A stretch of DNA of 52,800 nucleotides, taken from assembly GCA_022843175.1 (NCBI GenBank), contig JALHOE010000035.1, positions 1 to 52,800 on the forward strand. The letters are read 5' to 3'. Below, piece after piece: positions 17,275 to 26,087 of this stretch (position 1 is its first letter; every line of letters begins with the position of its first letter). The notes below the pieces were generated by a model. That model worked only from the letters and a program-made list of their open reading frames with translations, was not told the DNA's origin and did no database searches. The position numbers were made by a program, and so were the translations under genes. Origin of the DNA: Deltaproteobacteria bacterium (GTDB taxonomy: Bacteria > Myxococcota_A > Polyangia > Polyangiales > JADJMO01).

Positions 17275-17529
17275 ATGGAAACCAAGGACTGTCCCCCGCT
17301 CGCCATCGACGCCGAGCTCTCGCAGTTGATCGACGCCTACCGCGCGGCGAAGTCCGACGCAGCCACGGCTCGCGGCCAGGGTGCCCGCGTCGAGAAGGCG
17401 GGCCATTACGACAAGGACACCCCGCTGCAGACACGGACCGCGCAGGAAGCCGAGGCGCAGCTCCGCGAACGGACGGCCGCCGTCCAGCTCGCCGACAAGC
17501 TGCTCGCGTGGGCCGACCGCCACCGGTGA
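17275..17529 (+). CDS. Hypothetical helical protein (84 aa) upstream of kinase
   Basis: An 84-aa, mostly alpha-helical, charged protein (LSQLIDAYRAAKSDAATARG, AEAQLRERTAAVQLADKLLA). Its TGA stop overlaps a GTG that starts the Ser/Thr kinase (GTGA, 17526-17529), suggesting translational coupling. It could be a partner or regulator of the kinase; that is inference from position only. No known domain is seen. Confidence 0.6.
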   Translation: METKDCPPLAIDAELSQLIDAYRAAKSDAATARGQGARVEKAGHYDKDTPLQTRTAQEAEAQLRERTAAVQLADKLLAWADRHR

Positions 17530-18887
17530 GCACGATGAACGCCGATCGAACGACGGTCCCGCTGCGACCTCAGCGGCGGGAGATCGCGCCCGCGGTCGTC
17601 GCCGACGCGCTCCTCTCGGCGCTCGTCTCCGGCGAGGCCGTCACCGCGTCGCTGCGCTACGACGACGGCGGTCACACCCTCGAGCTCCGCCACAGCGACG
17701 GCTCGGTCGATCTCCTCGAGCTCGACGACGACTCCGCGGCCGCGCTCACCGTGCGCCTCGCGGTCGCGGCCGCGCTCAACCCGGTCGCCGAGGTCGGGAC
17801 CGAGAAGGCCACCGCCAACGTGGCGCGGATCTTCGTGACCGACGGTCGCCACCGCGCCGAGGTGCTGGTGGCGATCGCCGCCACGTCGCGCGGATTCTGC
17901 GTCGATCTCCGCGCGCTCACCGTCGACGGTCGCGAGCCAGCGTTCGTTCGCTCGGTCGCGCTCAAGCGATGCGTGCAGTGCGGCGCCTACGCCGCCGCCC
18001 ACGAGGACGTCTGCCCCCGCGACGGCGCGGCCCTCGAGCCGGCGACCGAGGACGCCCGGGTCGGCGGCACGATCGGCACCTGGGTGCTCGGCCCGATCCT
18101 CGGCGAGGGCGGCATGGGCGTGGTGTTCTCTGCGCACCATGCGCTGCTCGGTCGCAAGGCGGCGATCAAGGTCGTCCGCCGCTCGCTCGGCCAGTCGCGC
18201 GCGATCACCGACCGCTTCCTGTTCGAGGCCCGCGCGGCGAGCCGCCTGCGCCATCCCGGCGTCGTCGAGGTGTACGACTACGGCGTCCTCGGCGACAGCC
18301 GACCGTACTTCGTCATGGAGCTGATCGAGGGCCGCTCGCTCGCGGCCGAGCTCGGCGCGGTCTCCGTCATCGAGCCGTTCCGCGCGCTCCGCATCGCGCG
18401 CGACGTCGCCACGGCGCTCGGCGCAGCGCACCGCGCCGGCGTCGTCCACCACGATCTCAAGCCCTCCAACATCATGCTCGTGCCCGACGGCGTGAAGCTC
18501 GTCGACTTCGGCGCGGCCGCGATCGGCGAGGCCGAGGAGAGCCCGAAGGTGCTGTACGGCACGCCTCGCTACACGAGCCCCGAGCGCGCCCGTGGCGAGC
18601 GCGGCGACGGCCGCAGCGACATCTACGCGCTCGGCATCGTGCTCTACGAGATCTTGTCGGGGGTGGCCCCGTTCGACGGGCCGACCGCCGAGGACATCTT
18701 CGTCGCGCAGATCGTCGACGAGCCGCCCCCGCTCGCGATCGATACGCCCGCGGTCGTCCGCATCGTGCAGCGCGCCCTCGCCAAGTCGCCGGCGGAGCGC
18801 TACCAGGACGCCGACGAGCTGATCGGAGACATCGATCGCGCTCTCGCCGTCCTCGAACGCTCGGAGTTCGCCAAATGGCTTCCGTGA
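17526..18887 (+). CDS. Ser/Thr protein kinase with zinc ribbon, non-RD
   Basis: 453 aa from the GTG at 17526 (GTGA overlap with the upstream gene); an ATG at 17535 would remove three residues. The N-terminal 145 residues are an unassigned domain. A zinc ribbon follows (CVQC at 149-152, then CPRDG), a module common in myxobacterial kinases. The kinase domain has the Gly loop GEGGMGVV at about 193, AAIKVV with the catalytic Lys near 215, VVHHDLKPSN at about 306, VDFGAA and TSPERA. The usual HRD is HHD, so this is a non-RD kinase, not expected to need activation-loop phosphorylation. No membrane helix is present. The gene overlaps the following response regulator. Confidence 0.92.
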   Translation: MSTMNADRTTVPLRPQRREIAPAVVADALLSALVSGEAVTASLRYDDGGHTLELRHSDGSVDLLELDDDSAAALTVRLAVAAALNPVAEVGTEKATANVARIFVTDGRHRAEVLVAIAATSRGFCVDLRALTVDGREPAFVRSVALKRCVQCGAYAAAHEDVCPRDGAALEPATEDARVGGTIGTWVLGPILGEGGMGVVFSAHHALLGRKAAIKVVRRSLGQSRAITDRFLFEARAASRLRHPGVVEVYDYGVLGDSRPYFVMELIEGRSLAAELGAVSVIEPFRALRIARDVATALGAAHRAGVVHHDLKPSNIMLVPDGVKLVDFGAAAIGEAEESPKVLYGTPRYTSPERARGERGDGRSDIYALGIVLYEILSGVAPFDGPTAEDIFVAQIVDEPPPLAIDTPAVVRIVQRALAKSPAERYQDADELIGDIDRALAVLERSEFAKWLP

Positions 18888-19417
18888 TCTCGGTGCTCCT
18901 CGTCGACGACGATCCGGCGCTGCTCCGCGCGCTGGTGCGCTGCCTGCGCGGCGACGAGATCGACGTGCTCACGGCCAACGGCACCGACGAGGCCATCGCG
19001 CTCCTGCGCCGCCGCCCAACCGACGTGCTCATCTCCGACATCGACATGCCCGGCCGGAGCGGCCTCGAGCTGCTCGACGTCGTGCGACAAGAGCACCCCA
19101 CGGTGATCCGCATGCTGATCACCGGTGCGGCGACGACCGACCGCGCGCTCGCGGCGATCAACGAGGGCGAGGTCGCGCGGTTCTTCGTCAAGCCGTTCGC
19201 GCCCCGCATGCTGCGCGAGACGATCCTCTCCTTCCGCGATCGCATCGACCGGGTCCGCCGCGAGACGCTCGAGCGCATGGAGCGCGCCCGGATCGACGCG
19301 CTGCGGTCGTGGGCGGAGCGCACGTTCCCCGGTACGACCGAGATCGCGCGCGACCGCGACGGCACCATGCGCGTCGACCGCGCCGCGTTCGACGTGGTGT
19401 TCAGGGGGCGACGATAG
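18875..19417 (+). CDS. Response regulator, receiver domain with helical tail
   Basis: A 180-aa protein. Residues 5-125 are a receiver domain with the acidic pocket DDD at 11-13, phospho-acceptor Asp55 in SDIDMPG, conserved Thr83 in ITG and Lys106 in VKPF. The C-terminal 55 residues are charged helices (RIDRVRRETLERMERARIDA) with no DNA-binding motif. The start lies 13 bp inside the kinase gene. No histidine kinase is nearby, so phosphorylation could come from an orphan kinase, or the receiver may be an output platform for the Ser/Thr kinase. Confidence 0.9.
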   Translation: MASVISVLLVDDDPALLRALVRCLRGDEIDVLTANGTDEAIALLRRRPTDVLISDIDMPGRSGLELLDVVRQEHPTVIRMLITGAATTDRALAAINEGEVARFFVKPFAPRMLRETILSFRDRIDRVRRETLERMERARIDALRSWAERTFPGTTEIARDRDGTMRVDRAAFDVVFRGRR

Positions 19418-19437
19418 GCTCGTCGGCGTCGCGCGCG

Positions 19438-19623
19438 TCAGTGCTGCGATTGGCACACCAGCGTGGGCGGCCCCGCTTCGCGCTCGAGCTCCACGCACAG
19501 CCCGAGCTTGCCCGGCGCGAAGGTGCAGCTGTCCCCCACCCTGGCGCACGCGCCCGCGTCGGCCGTGGTGGCGACGCCCCGACAGCTCGTCAACACGAGG
19601 AAGAAGATCGCCGCACGCGTCAC
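19438..19623 (-). CDS. Small Cys-rich lipoprotein (61 aa)
   Basis: A 61-aa product from a GTG that overlaps the stop of the acyltransferase gene (GTGA, 19620-19623). The sequence begins TRAAIFFLVLTSC, a short signal peptide with a lipobox (VLTSC), and then has Cys residues in GACARVGDSC, KLGLC and VCQSQ, enough for two disulfides. It is the last gene of a four-gene operon. Function is unknown; an accessory envelope protein is plausible. Confidence 0.6.
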   Translation of the reverse strand: MTRAAIFFLVLTSCRGVATTADAGACARVGDSCTFAPGKLGLCVELEREAGPPTLVCQSQH

Positions 19624-20194
19624 TTGTCCTCTTCGCGCAGCCGAATCGGGCCGACCTTGCTCGGGTCCTTGCCGATCGGGTTCTGCGCTTTGTAGAACGC
19701 GCGGATGGCGTCCATGTCCACGTGGACGTCGCCGGTCATCGCGATCGGCGGACCGAGGCCGGCCCGCTTGCGGGCGAAGTCGAGGTAGCCGGGGACCACC
19801 GGCACGTTCGCGCCGAGCGCGATCCGATAGAAGCCCGATTTCCAGTAGTCGACGCGCGAGCGCGTGCCCTCGGGCGGGATCGCGAGGACGAGCGAGTCGC
19901 GCTTGCGGAACTGTTCGACCATCTGGTCGACCATGTTCGTCGACCTGGAGCGATTGACCGGCACCGCGCCGATTCGCTTGACCACCGGGCCGAACGGACC
20001 ATTGACCCACGAGTCCTTGACCATCCACTCGAGCTCGAGCCCGATGCTGCGCCCGAGCGTGACGAGCAGGAGGCCGTCCCAGTTGCTGGTGTGCGGCCAG
20101 CACAACAGGACGTACTTGCGAACCTCCGGCTTGCCGGTCTCGAACTTCCAGCCCGCGAGGTCGAGCGAGCGCGTGACCAGGGTGGGTTTCACGA

Positions 20195-20198
<4 letters not shown>
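19620..20198 (-). CDS. 1-acyl-glycerol-3-phosphate acyltransferase-like (PlsC fold)
   Basis: A 192-aa protein with PlsC-family motifs: HTSNWD (His36, Asp41: the HxxxxD catalytic pair) and PPEGTRS at 108-114 (phosphate-binding). GAVPVNRS at 77-84 is the intermediate motif. It lacks the N-terminal membrane helices of E. coli PlsC, so it belongs to the short soluble or peripheral branch. It transfers an acyl chain to a lysophospholipid or another lipid. The start overlaps the ABC ATPase stop (ATGA) and the end overlaps the small lipoprotein gene, so it belongs to one operon with an ABC exporter. Confidence 0.88.
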
Positions 20199-21159
<961 letters not shown>

Positions 21160-21163
<4 letters not shown>

Positions 21164-21984
21164 ACGTCCCTCTGCTGGAAGAGCACGACGCCCGCGGCGA
21201 CGAAGAGCGCGGCGAAACCCAGCGCCGCGGCGACGCCGCCGAGCAGCTTGTCCGGCGAGGGCGACAGGAGCAGGCGGTCGAAGCCGTTGGGGTAGAACCA
21301 GGTGAGCCAGTCGCGCTCGCTGATCTTGCCGACGAAGTAGGTGAGCCCGAGCGCCATCCAGGCGAGGCAGGCGAGGAGCAGCGCGAGGATCGGCGTGCGA
21401 AAGAGCGCGCTGAGGAAGGTGACGAGGCCGCACCACGCCGCGCTGACCGGCAGCGTGACGAGCCACAGCCGCACGCCCCAGGCCATGATCACGCCGAAGG
21501 AGAGATCGCTCTTCGCCGCGAGCGCCGCCCAGCTGCAGGTGTGCATGATCAGCGTCATCGTCGAGGTGACGGCGAACAGGCCGAGGAACTTGCCGGCGAT
21601 GTACGAGCTCCGGCGCGCGCGCACCGTCCAGTAGCGGACACCGCGGTGCTGCAGCTCGGACGAGATCGAGTCGAAGCCGACCAGCGTGGCGAGCAGCGCG
21701 GCGAGCGCGATGGTGCCGGCCATCATGCCGTACATGACCTCGGGAGCATCGGCGAGGTACTTGCCGATCTCTTCGCCGTAGGCGGCGCTCAGCGCCTGCT
21801 CGCGGAGCTTGTGCACCTGCGCCGCGTCGACCTTGCCGTACAGCTTGGTGGTGGAGATGCCGGCCAGCGTGGTGCCGGTGCCGCCGAGCACGCAGAGGAG
21901 CGCGAGGATGATCCCCTTCGCGCTACGTACGTTGCGAACGAGCTCGCGTTCGACGAGGAGCGCGATCTCGCGCACGGGTGACAT
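21160..21984 (-). CDS. ABC-2 type transporter permease
   Basis: A 274-aa membrane protein with about six hydrophobic helices, the first near residues 25-45 (GIILALLCVLGGTGTTLAGI) and a long periplasmic-side loop after it (residues 46-80). This matches the ABC-2/CcmA-partner permease layout. It is the first gene of a four-gene operon (permease, ATPase, acyltransferase, small lipoprotein) joined by ATGA/GTGA overlaps. The promoter should lie in the 48 bp between it and the DUF1304 gene's stop side, or further upstream. Confidence 0.88.
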
Positions 21985-22031
21985 GGGGCGACACTATACA
22001 AGGCCGGTGGCCCCCGCGCGCCGCTCGTTGC

Positions 22032-22382
22032 TCAGCGTCTCGCGAGCAGCGTGAGCGCCAGCCCGGTCGCGGCGGGCAGCCCCTGAATCAAGAGGATCCG
22101 CATGCTCACGGTCAGGCCGCCGACGACGGCGGCGCCGATCACGAACAGGAGCGCGTAGAGCCGCAGCGTCGGCTCGAAGACGCCCCACGCGAGGCCCGCC
22201 GCGAGGAAGAGGTTGTAGAAGCCCTGATTGACCGCGAGCTGCGCGGTGCTCTCGGCCTTCGCCGCGTCCATCCGGAACGTCTTCATGCCGAGCGGCTTTC
22301 GCCAGAGGATGGCCTCGAGCACGAAGAAGTACACGTGCTCGACCGCGGAGAGGAGCGTGAAGACGATCGCTGCGAGGGCCAT
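22032..22382 (-). CDS. DUF1304 family membrane protein
   Basis: A 116-aa protein with four hydrophobic helices and the DUF1304 signature: an acidic residue in helix 1 (SAVEHVYFFVLEAILWRKP), then FRMD, NQGFYNLFLAAGLAWG and the last helix GLPAATGLALTLL. The family is widespread, of unknown function, and found in the inner membrane. The ATG at 22382 starts with MALAAIVF. It lies 11 bp after the SDR gene on the same strand, so the two are probably co-transcribed. Confidence 0.88.
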   Translation of the reverse strand: MALAAIVFTLLSAVEHVYFFVLEAILWRKPLGMKTFRMDAAKAESTAQLAVNQGFYNLFLAAGLAWGVFEPTLRLYALLFVIGAAVVGGLTVSMRILLIQGLPAATGLALTLLARR

Positions 22383-22393
22383 CGCCCCGCAGC

Positions 22394-23188
22394 TTACGGC
22401 ATCGAGCCGCTGACGCGCTTGATCGCGCGCCCCGCGATCCTGGCTGCGACCGCGCGCGGCACCAGGCGGCCGAGCAGCGTCGCGGCGCGATCGAGCGCGC
22501 GGGGGACCACGATCGCGCGCTTCCCGAGCGCGTCGAGGCCGGCCTCGGCGACCGTCCCCGCGGTCGCCATCCCGAACGGGATGCGCTTCGGATCGACCCC
22601 GGTGCGCCGCGGCCCCTCGGTGTCGGTCGGCCCGGGACACAACGCCACCACGTCGACGCCGCGCGGACGCAGCTCCTCGTGCAGGCCCTCGGCGAGGACG
22701 AGCCCGAACGCCTTGGTGGCTGCGTACGCGCTCGTATACGGCGTGCCCTGAAACGCTGCGGTCGACGATGTCACGAGCACGCCCCCCCGCCCCCGCGCGA
22801 CGAGCCGCGGGACGAACGCGTGCACGAGCTGCAGCGTCGACTCGCAGTTGAGGCGCACCATCCGTCGGTAGGTCGCCGCGTCGATCGACGAGAGCTCGCC
22901 CTTCTCGCCGAACCCGGCGTTGGCGCACACGAGCCCCACGTCGCGCTCGCCGACGTGGCGAAGCAAGACGTCGATCGCGTCGTCGCGGCCGAGATCGAGC
23001 TCGACGACGGCCACCTCGACCGGCAGCTCGCGCGCGAGCGCGGTCAGCCGTTCGACGCGACGAGCGACGAGGATGAGCGACACACCCCGCTGAGCGAGAG
23101 AACGCGCGAGCGCCTCGCCAATTCCCGAAGAAGCGCCGGTCACGACCGCGAACGGCCCGTATCGATCCACGAACGTCATGACCGCCAT
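22394..23188 (-). CDS. Short-chain dehydrogenase/reductase
   Basis: 264 aa from the ATG at 23188; another ATG at 23179 would remove three residues. The classical SDR set is complete: TGASSGIG at 17-24, NAG at 90-92, VTSSTAAF with the catalytic Ser, and Tyr155/Lys159 in YAATK. The PGPTDTEG segment is typical of the DltE/YqjQ-like branch. The C-terminal 40 residues (VPRALDRAATLLGRLVPRAV) form an amphipathic helix found in this branch. The substrate is unknown. It is divergent from the Rnk-like gene. Confidence 0.9.
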   Translation of the reverse strand: MAVMTFVDRYGPFAVVTGASSGIGEALARSLAQRGVSLILVARRVERLTALARELPVEVAVVELDLGRDDAIDVLLRHVGERDVGLVCANAGFGEKGELSSIDAATYRRMVRLNCESTLQLVHAFVPRLVARGRGGVLVTSSTAAFQGTPYTSAYAATKAFGLVLAEGLHEELRPRGVDVVALCPGPTDTEGPRRTGVDPKRIPFGMATAGTVAEAGLDALGKRAIVVPRALDRAATLLGRLVPRAVAARIAGRAIKRVSGSMP

Positions 23189-23243
23189 GCTGTCGCGAAC
23201 GGCCGACACTTGCTCGAACAAATTGCCGATCTACCGTCCTTGG

Positions 23244-23636
23244 ATGCGCGTCGTCACCCATCACGACTTCCGCCGCCTCACGTCGCTCCTCACCAGCGGC
23301 TTTGCGAGGAAGTTCGCGCGGCACGTCGACCCGCTCGCCCGCGAGCTCGCCCGCGCCAGGGTCGTGGGCCACGTCGCGCCCAACGTCGTCACGATGAACA
23401 CGCGCGTCGCCTACGCCGACGAGAGCGATCGCCCCGCCAAGGTCACCGTGGTCTACCCGTGGGACGCGAGCCCCGCCAACGGCCGCGTCAGCGTCCTCGC
23501 CCCCCTCGGCACCGCGCTCCTCGGCGCGCGCGAGGGCGCGACGATCGAGTGGACGAACCCGAGCGGCCGCACCCACATCTGGCGCGTGCTCAGCGTCCTC
23601 TTTCAGCCCGAGGCCGAGGGCATCGTTCACCTGTAG
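23244..23636 (+). CDS. Rnk-like protein (GreA/GreB C-terminal domain)
   Basis: A 130-aa protein that fits Rnk (regulator of nucleoside diphosphate kinase). The N-terminal helix (HHDFRRLTSLL) is short, and the C-terminal FKBP-like GreA/GreB domain is clear: VVTMNTRVAYAD, VTVVYPWDASPANGRVSVLA, PLGTALLGAREGATIEW and VLFQPEAEGIVHL. Rnk family proteins bind RNA polymerase near the secondary channel but lack the Gre coiled-coil tip, so no transcript cleavage is expected. The ATG at 23244 is chosen because the preceding in-frame codons are not conserved-looking. Confidence 0.88.
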   Translation: MRVVTHHDFRRLTSLLTSGFARKFARHVDPLARELARARVVGHVAPNVVTMNTRVAYADESDRPAKVTVVYPWDASPANGRVSVLAPLGTALLGAREGATIEWTNPSGRTHIWRVLSVLFQPEAEGIVHL

Positions 23637-23668
23637 CTGTGCCGATCAGGCCGCGCTACGACGCGGCG

Positions 23669-24706
23669 ATGAAGCGAGCCGCGCTCGGGTGGGTCCTGTT
23701 GGCCGCGTGCAGCGCGGAGCCGAAGCCGCCGATCGCAACGCCGATCCCCGTGGCGAGCGCGCCGCCGCCCGAGCCCGCCAAGCCCGAGCCGCCGAAGCCC
23801 GAGCCCACCAAGGAAGAGAAGGCGAAGGCCGAAGCGCTCGCGCAGCTCGAGAAGGAGCGCGCGAAGATGCTCGCCGACCACCAGGCCGATCTCGCGCGCT
23901 GGACGCCCGAGCTCAGGGCCGAGGCGCAGAAGCTGCTCGCCCGGGACTTCAAGAGCGGCCACGAGGCGTTGGTCGCGGTCGTCGCGAGCAAGCACCGCCG
24001 CCCCGCGAGCCCCGAGCGCGACAAGGACCGACACCCCGTCGAGACGTTCGACTTCTACGGCGTGAAGCCGAACCAAACCGTGATCGAGTTCGCGCCCGGC
24101 GAGGGTTGGTTCACCGAGATCCTCGCGCCGGTGCTCGCCAAGAAGGGCAAGCTCTACGCGACGAACCTCGACCCGAAGGGTCCAGCCGACGACCGCATGA
24201 CGTTCTACGGCCAGCGCTTCCAGCTGCTCCTCGATCGCGCGCCCGAGGTCTACGGCAAGGTCGAGACCATCGTCATCAAGCCCGCGGCGCCGAGCCTCGG
24301 CCTCGAGGGCAAGGCCGACATGGTCGTGATGATGCGCGCGATGCACGGCGTGGTGAACGCAGGCAGCCTCGACCAGTGGCTCGCCGAGATGCACAAGGCG
24401 CTCAAGCCGGGCGGCACCCTCGCCATCGAGCAGCACCGCGCCAAGCCCGACGCGGTGCCCGAGGAGAGCGCGAAGAAGGGCTACCTCCCCGAGAAGTGGG
24501 TGATCGAGAAGGTCGAGGGCGCCGGGTTCAAGCTCGCCGCCAAGTCCGAGATCAACGCCAACCCGAAGGACACCAAGGACTACCCCGACGGCGTGTGGAC
24601 GCTGCCGCCCACCTTCCGTCTCGGCGACAAGGACCGCGAGAAGTACGCGGCGATCGGCGAGAGCGACCGCATGACGCTGCGCTTCGTGAAGGCCAAGGCG
24701 AAGTAG
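23669..24706 (+). CDS. Exported SAM-dependent methyltransferase-like lipoprotein
   Basis: A 345-aa protein with a signal peptide and lipobox LLAACSAE (Cys15), a Pro/Glu/Lys-rich tether and a Rossmann methyltransferase-like domain. The nucleotide loop is VIEFAPGEGWFTEILAPVL, near residues 135-153, followed by YATNLDPK; the acidic residue after the second strand is the Asp. The late strand GGTLAIEQHRAKP is typical. This class occurs in several proteobacteria with signal peptides although SAM is a cytoplasmic cofactor, so either the domain is non-enzymatic or it uses another ligand. The stop codon is followed by a GGCACG tandem repeat. Confidence 0.85.
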   Translation: MKRAALGWVLLAACSAEPKPPIATPIPVASAPPPEPAKPEPPKPEPTKEEKAKAEALAQLEKERAKMLADHQADLARWTPELRAEAQKLLARDFKSGHEALVAVVASKHRRPASPERDKDRHPVETFDFYGVKPNQTVIEFAPGEGWFTEILAPVLAKKGKLYATNLDPKGPADDRMTFYGQRFQLLLDRAPEVYGKVETIVIKPAAPSLGLEGKADMVVMMRAMHGVVNAGSLDQWLAEMHKALKPGGTLAIEQHRAKPDAVPEESAKKGYLPEKWVIEKVEGAGFKLAAKSEINANPKDTKDYPDGVWTLPPTFRLGDKDREKYAAIGESDRMTLRFVKAKAK

Positions 24707-24711
24707 CCAAC

Positions 24712-24735
24712 GGCACGGGCACGGGCACGGGCACG
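24712..24735. repeat. Four GGCACG hexamers after a stop codon
   Basis: GGCACG is repeated four times without a mismatch, starting 5 bp after the methyltransferase stop codon. Confidence 0.9.
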
Positions 24736-24793
24736 TCATACAGTCCGCTCGCGCCTCCGCGCGCGCCACGACGAATGAGGTAGGGTCGCGTAC

Positions 24794-25132
24794 ATGCGTT
24801 GGCTCCTCTTGATCGCGCTCTTCGCGGGCTGCCGCCGCGAGGAGCATCCCCGGCCCGACCGCGCCGCGGCGGCCGCCGCCGACGTCAACCTCATCGTCCT
24901 CGTCGATCCGCGCTACCTCGCCAAGCACGACGTCACCCGCGCGCAGGTCCTCGCCGCGCTGCAGAAGGCGAACGTCGCGGTGCGCAAGGTCTCCGAGCGC
25001 GAGGCCGAGATCGAGATCCTCACCCACGCGCCGGAGACGACCGACATGAGCGAGCTCCTCAAGACACCGCTCAAAGAGGGCGTGGAGCTCGGTCACGTCG
25101 CGAGCCTGCAGGGCCGTCCGCTCGCGAAGTGA
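24794..25132 (+). CDS. Small lipoprotein resembling an RND-pump docking subdomain
   Basis: A 112-aa lipoprotein; signal peptide MRWLLLIALFAGC, then about 95 residues. The core (LIVLVDPRYLAKHDVTRAQV, LAALQKANVAVRKVSE, ELGHVASLQGRP) follows the pattern of the porter/docking segments of CusA/CzcA-type RND transporters, in which a residue run like VDRERLARYGLTPAQV precedes a strand pair and ends with a VPLGDVA-like segment. No membrane helices or pump domains are present, so it is not a transporter fragment with activity. It may be an independent domain attached to the membrane. Assignment is from pattern only. Confidence 0.55.
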   Translation: MRWLLLIALFAGCRREEHPRPDRAAAAAADVNLIVLVDPRYLAKHDVTRAQVLAALQKANVAVRKVSEREAEIEILTHAPETTDMSELLKTPLKEGVELGHVASLQGRPLAK

Positions 25133-25291
25133 CGCGGCGCGCGATCGCGCCCGAGATGACACCCATCATGTCTGCGCACCAATCGCGGACGCGACGCCGG
25201 CGACCGCGAACGATTTTCGCGAAACAAAAGTGCGCGTTCTGCAACGCCTGCACTTCTCGGTTGGCGCTCCGTTTGCTCAGGGCGCGCACCG
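25133..25291. promoter_or_regulatory. Intergenic region upstream of the molybdoenzyme operon
   Basis: About 160 bp, less GC-rich than the flanks near 25200-25235. It contains the dyad CGCGAA-N5-TTCGCG at 25205-25221. No FNR-type TTGAT-N4-ATCAA box or sigma-54 promoter is recognisable. The operon promoter most likely lies here. Confidence 0.35.
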
Positions 25292-26047
25292 ATGGACGAA
25301 GCCCTCGTGGACCTCGCCGATCGTTGGCGCCGTGCGCGCGACGCGGCGCTCCGTCCGTTCGCGCCGGCTGACACCGAGCCCGCGGCGCTGCTCGCGACGG
25401 CGCTCGAGTCCCTCCGAGCGGGGCAGCCGCTCGAGAGCGCGGCCGACGAGGCGCAGCGCCGCGCCTTCGACAACAGCCTTCGCCTCGGGCGCGGGTTCGC
25501 GCGCACCTACGGCGTGGAGCTCACCCTCGAGCAACTCCGCGAGGTGCTCCCCCGCCTCGGAGTGCCGTGCCTGCACGGCGCGGTGCGCGAGATCGAGGGC
25601 GGGTTCTACCTCGAGCGCAGCGGTTGCGCGCTCGGGCCGCTCGGCCCGGCCGCGTGCGACTTCATGCGCGAGGCGATTCACGGGCTGGTCCTCGGCATCA
25701 CCGGAGACCTCCGCCACGCCCGCCACGAGAGCCGCGGACACGGCGGCGAGACCTGCGTCGACCTCCTCCACGCCGACTCCGCGAGCGCGCTGCGGTTCGG
25801 CCCGATTCCCGAGGCGACGCGCGAGGTGCTCGACGGGGTGACGCGCGTCGCACGCATGTTCGACTCCGCCTCGGAGATCACGTTCCTCGGCGTCTCGGAG
25901 AACGTGCTGACGTATCGCATCGACCGACGAGCGGGCCCGGGCGACGTCAGCGTGCGAGCGCTCGTGGAGCGCACGGTTCGACGGAAGCTCCCAGCGCTCT
26001 CACTGCAGGAAATCTCACCGCGTCCCGTCCTCGACGGCGACGCCTAG
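25292..26047 (+). CDS. Unknown Cys/His-containing protein, first gene of the molybdoenzyme operon
   Basis: A 251-aa cytoplasmic-looking protein with no signal peptide or membrane helix. The first 80 residues are helical and acidic. The middle carries most conserved-looking features: VPCLHGAVREIEGGFYLERS, GCALGPLGPAACDF and HARHESRGHGGETCVDLLHA, i.e. four Cys and three or four His within about 70 residues, which could bind a metal or cofactor. The end is a mixed beta/alpha segment. It resembles the V4R-like/ATC-hydrolase type of small ligand-binding fold in outline only. It starts 40 bp before the alpha-subunit gene, on the same strand. Confidence 0.6.
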   Translation: MDEALVDLADRWRRARDAALRPFAPADTEPAALLATALESLRAGQPLESAADEAQRRAFDNSLRLGRGFARTYGVELTLEQLREVLPRLGVPCLHGAVREIEGGFYLERSGCALGPLGPAACDFMREAIHGLVLGITGDLRHARHESRGHGGETCVDLLHADSASALRFGPIPEATREVLDGVTRVARMFDSASEITFLGVSENVLTYRIDRRAGPGDVSVRALVERTVRRKLPALSLQEISPRPVLDGDA

Positions 26048-26087
26048 CCCAGCTCACGCCCATCTCGCGCTCCGACCGGGGAGGACC

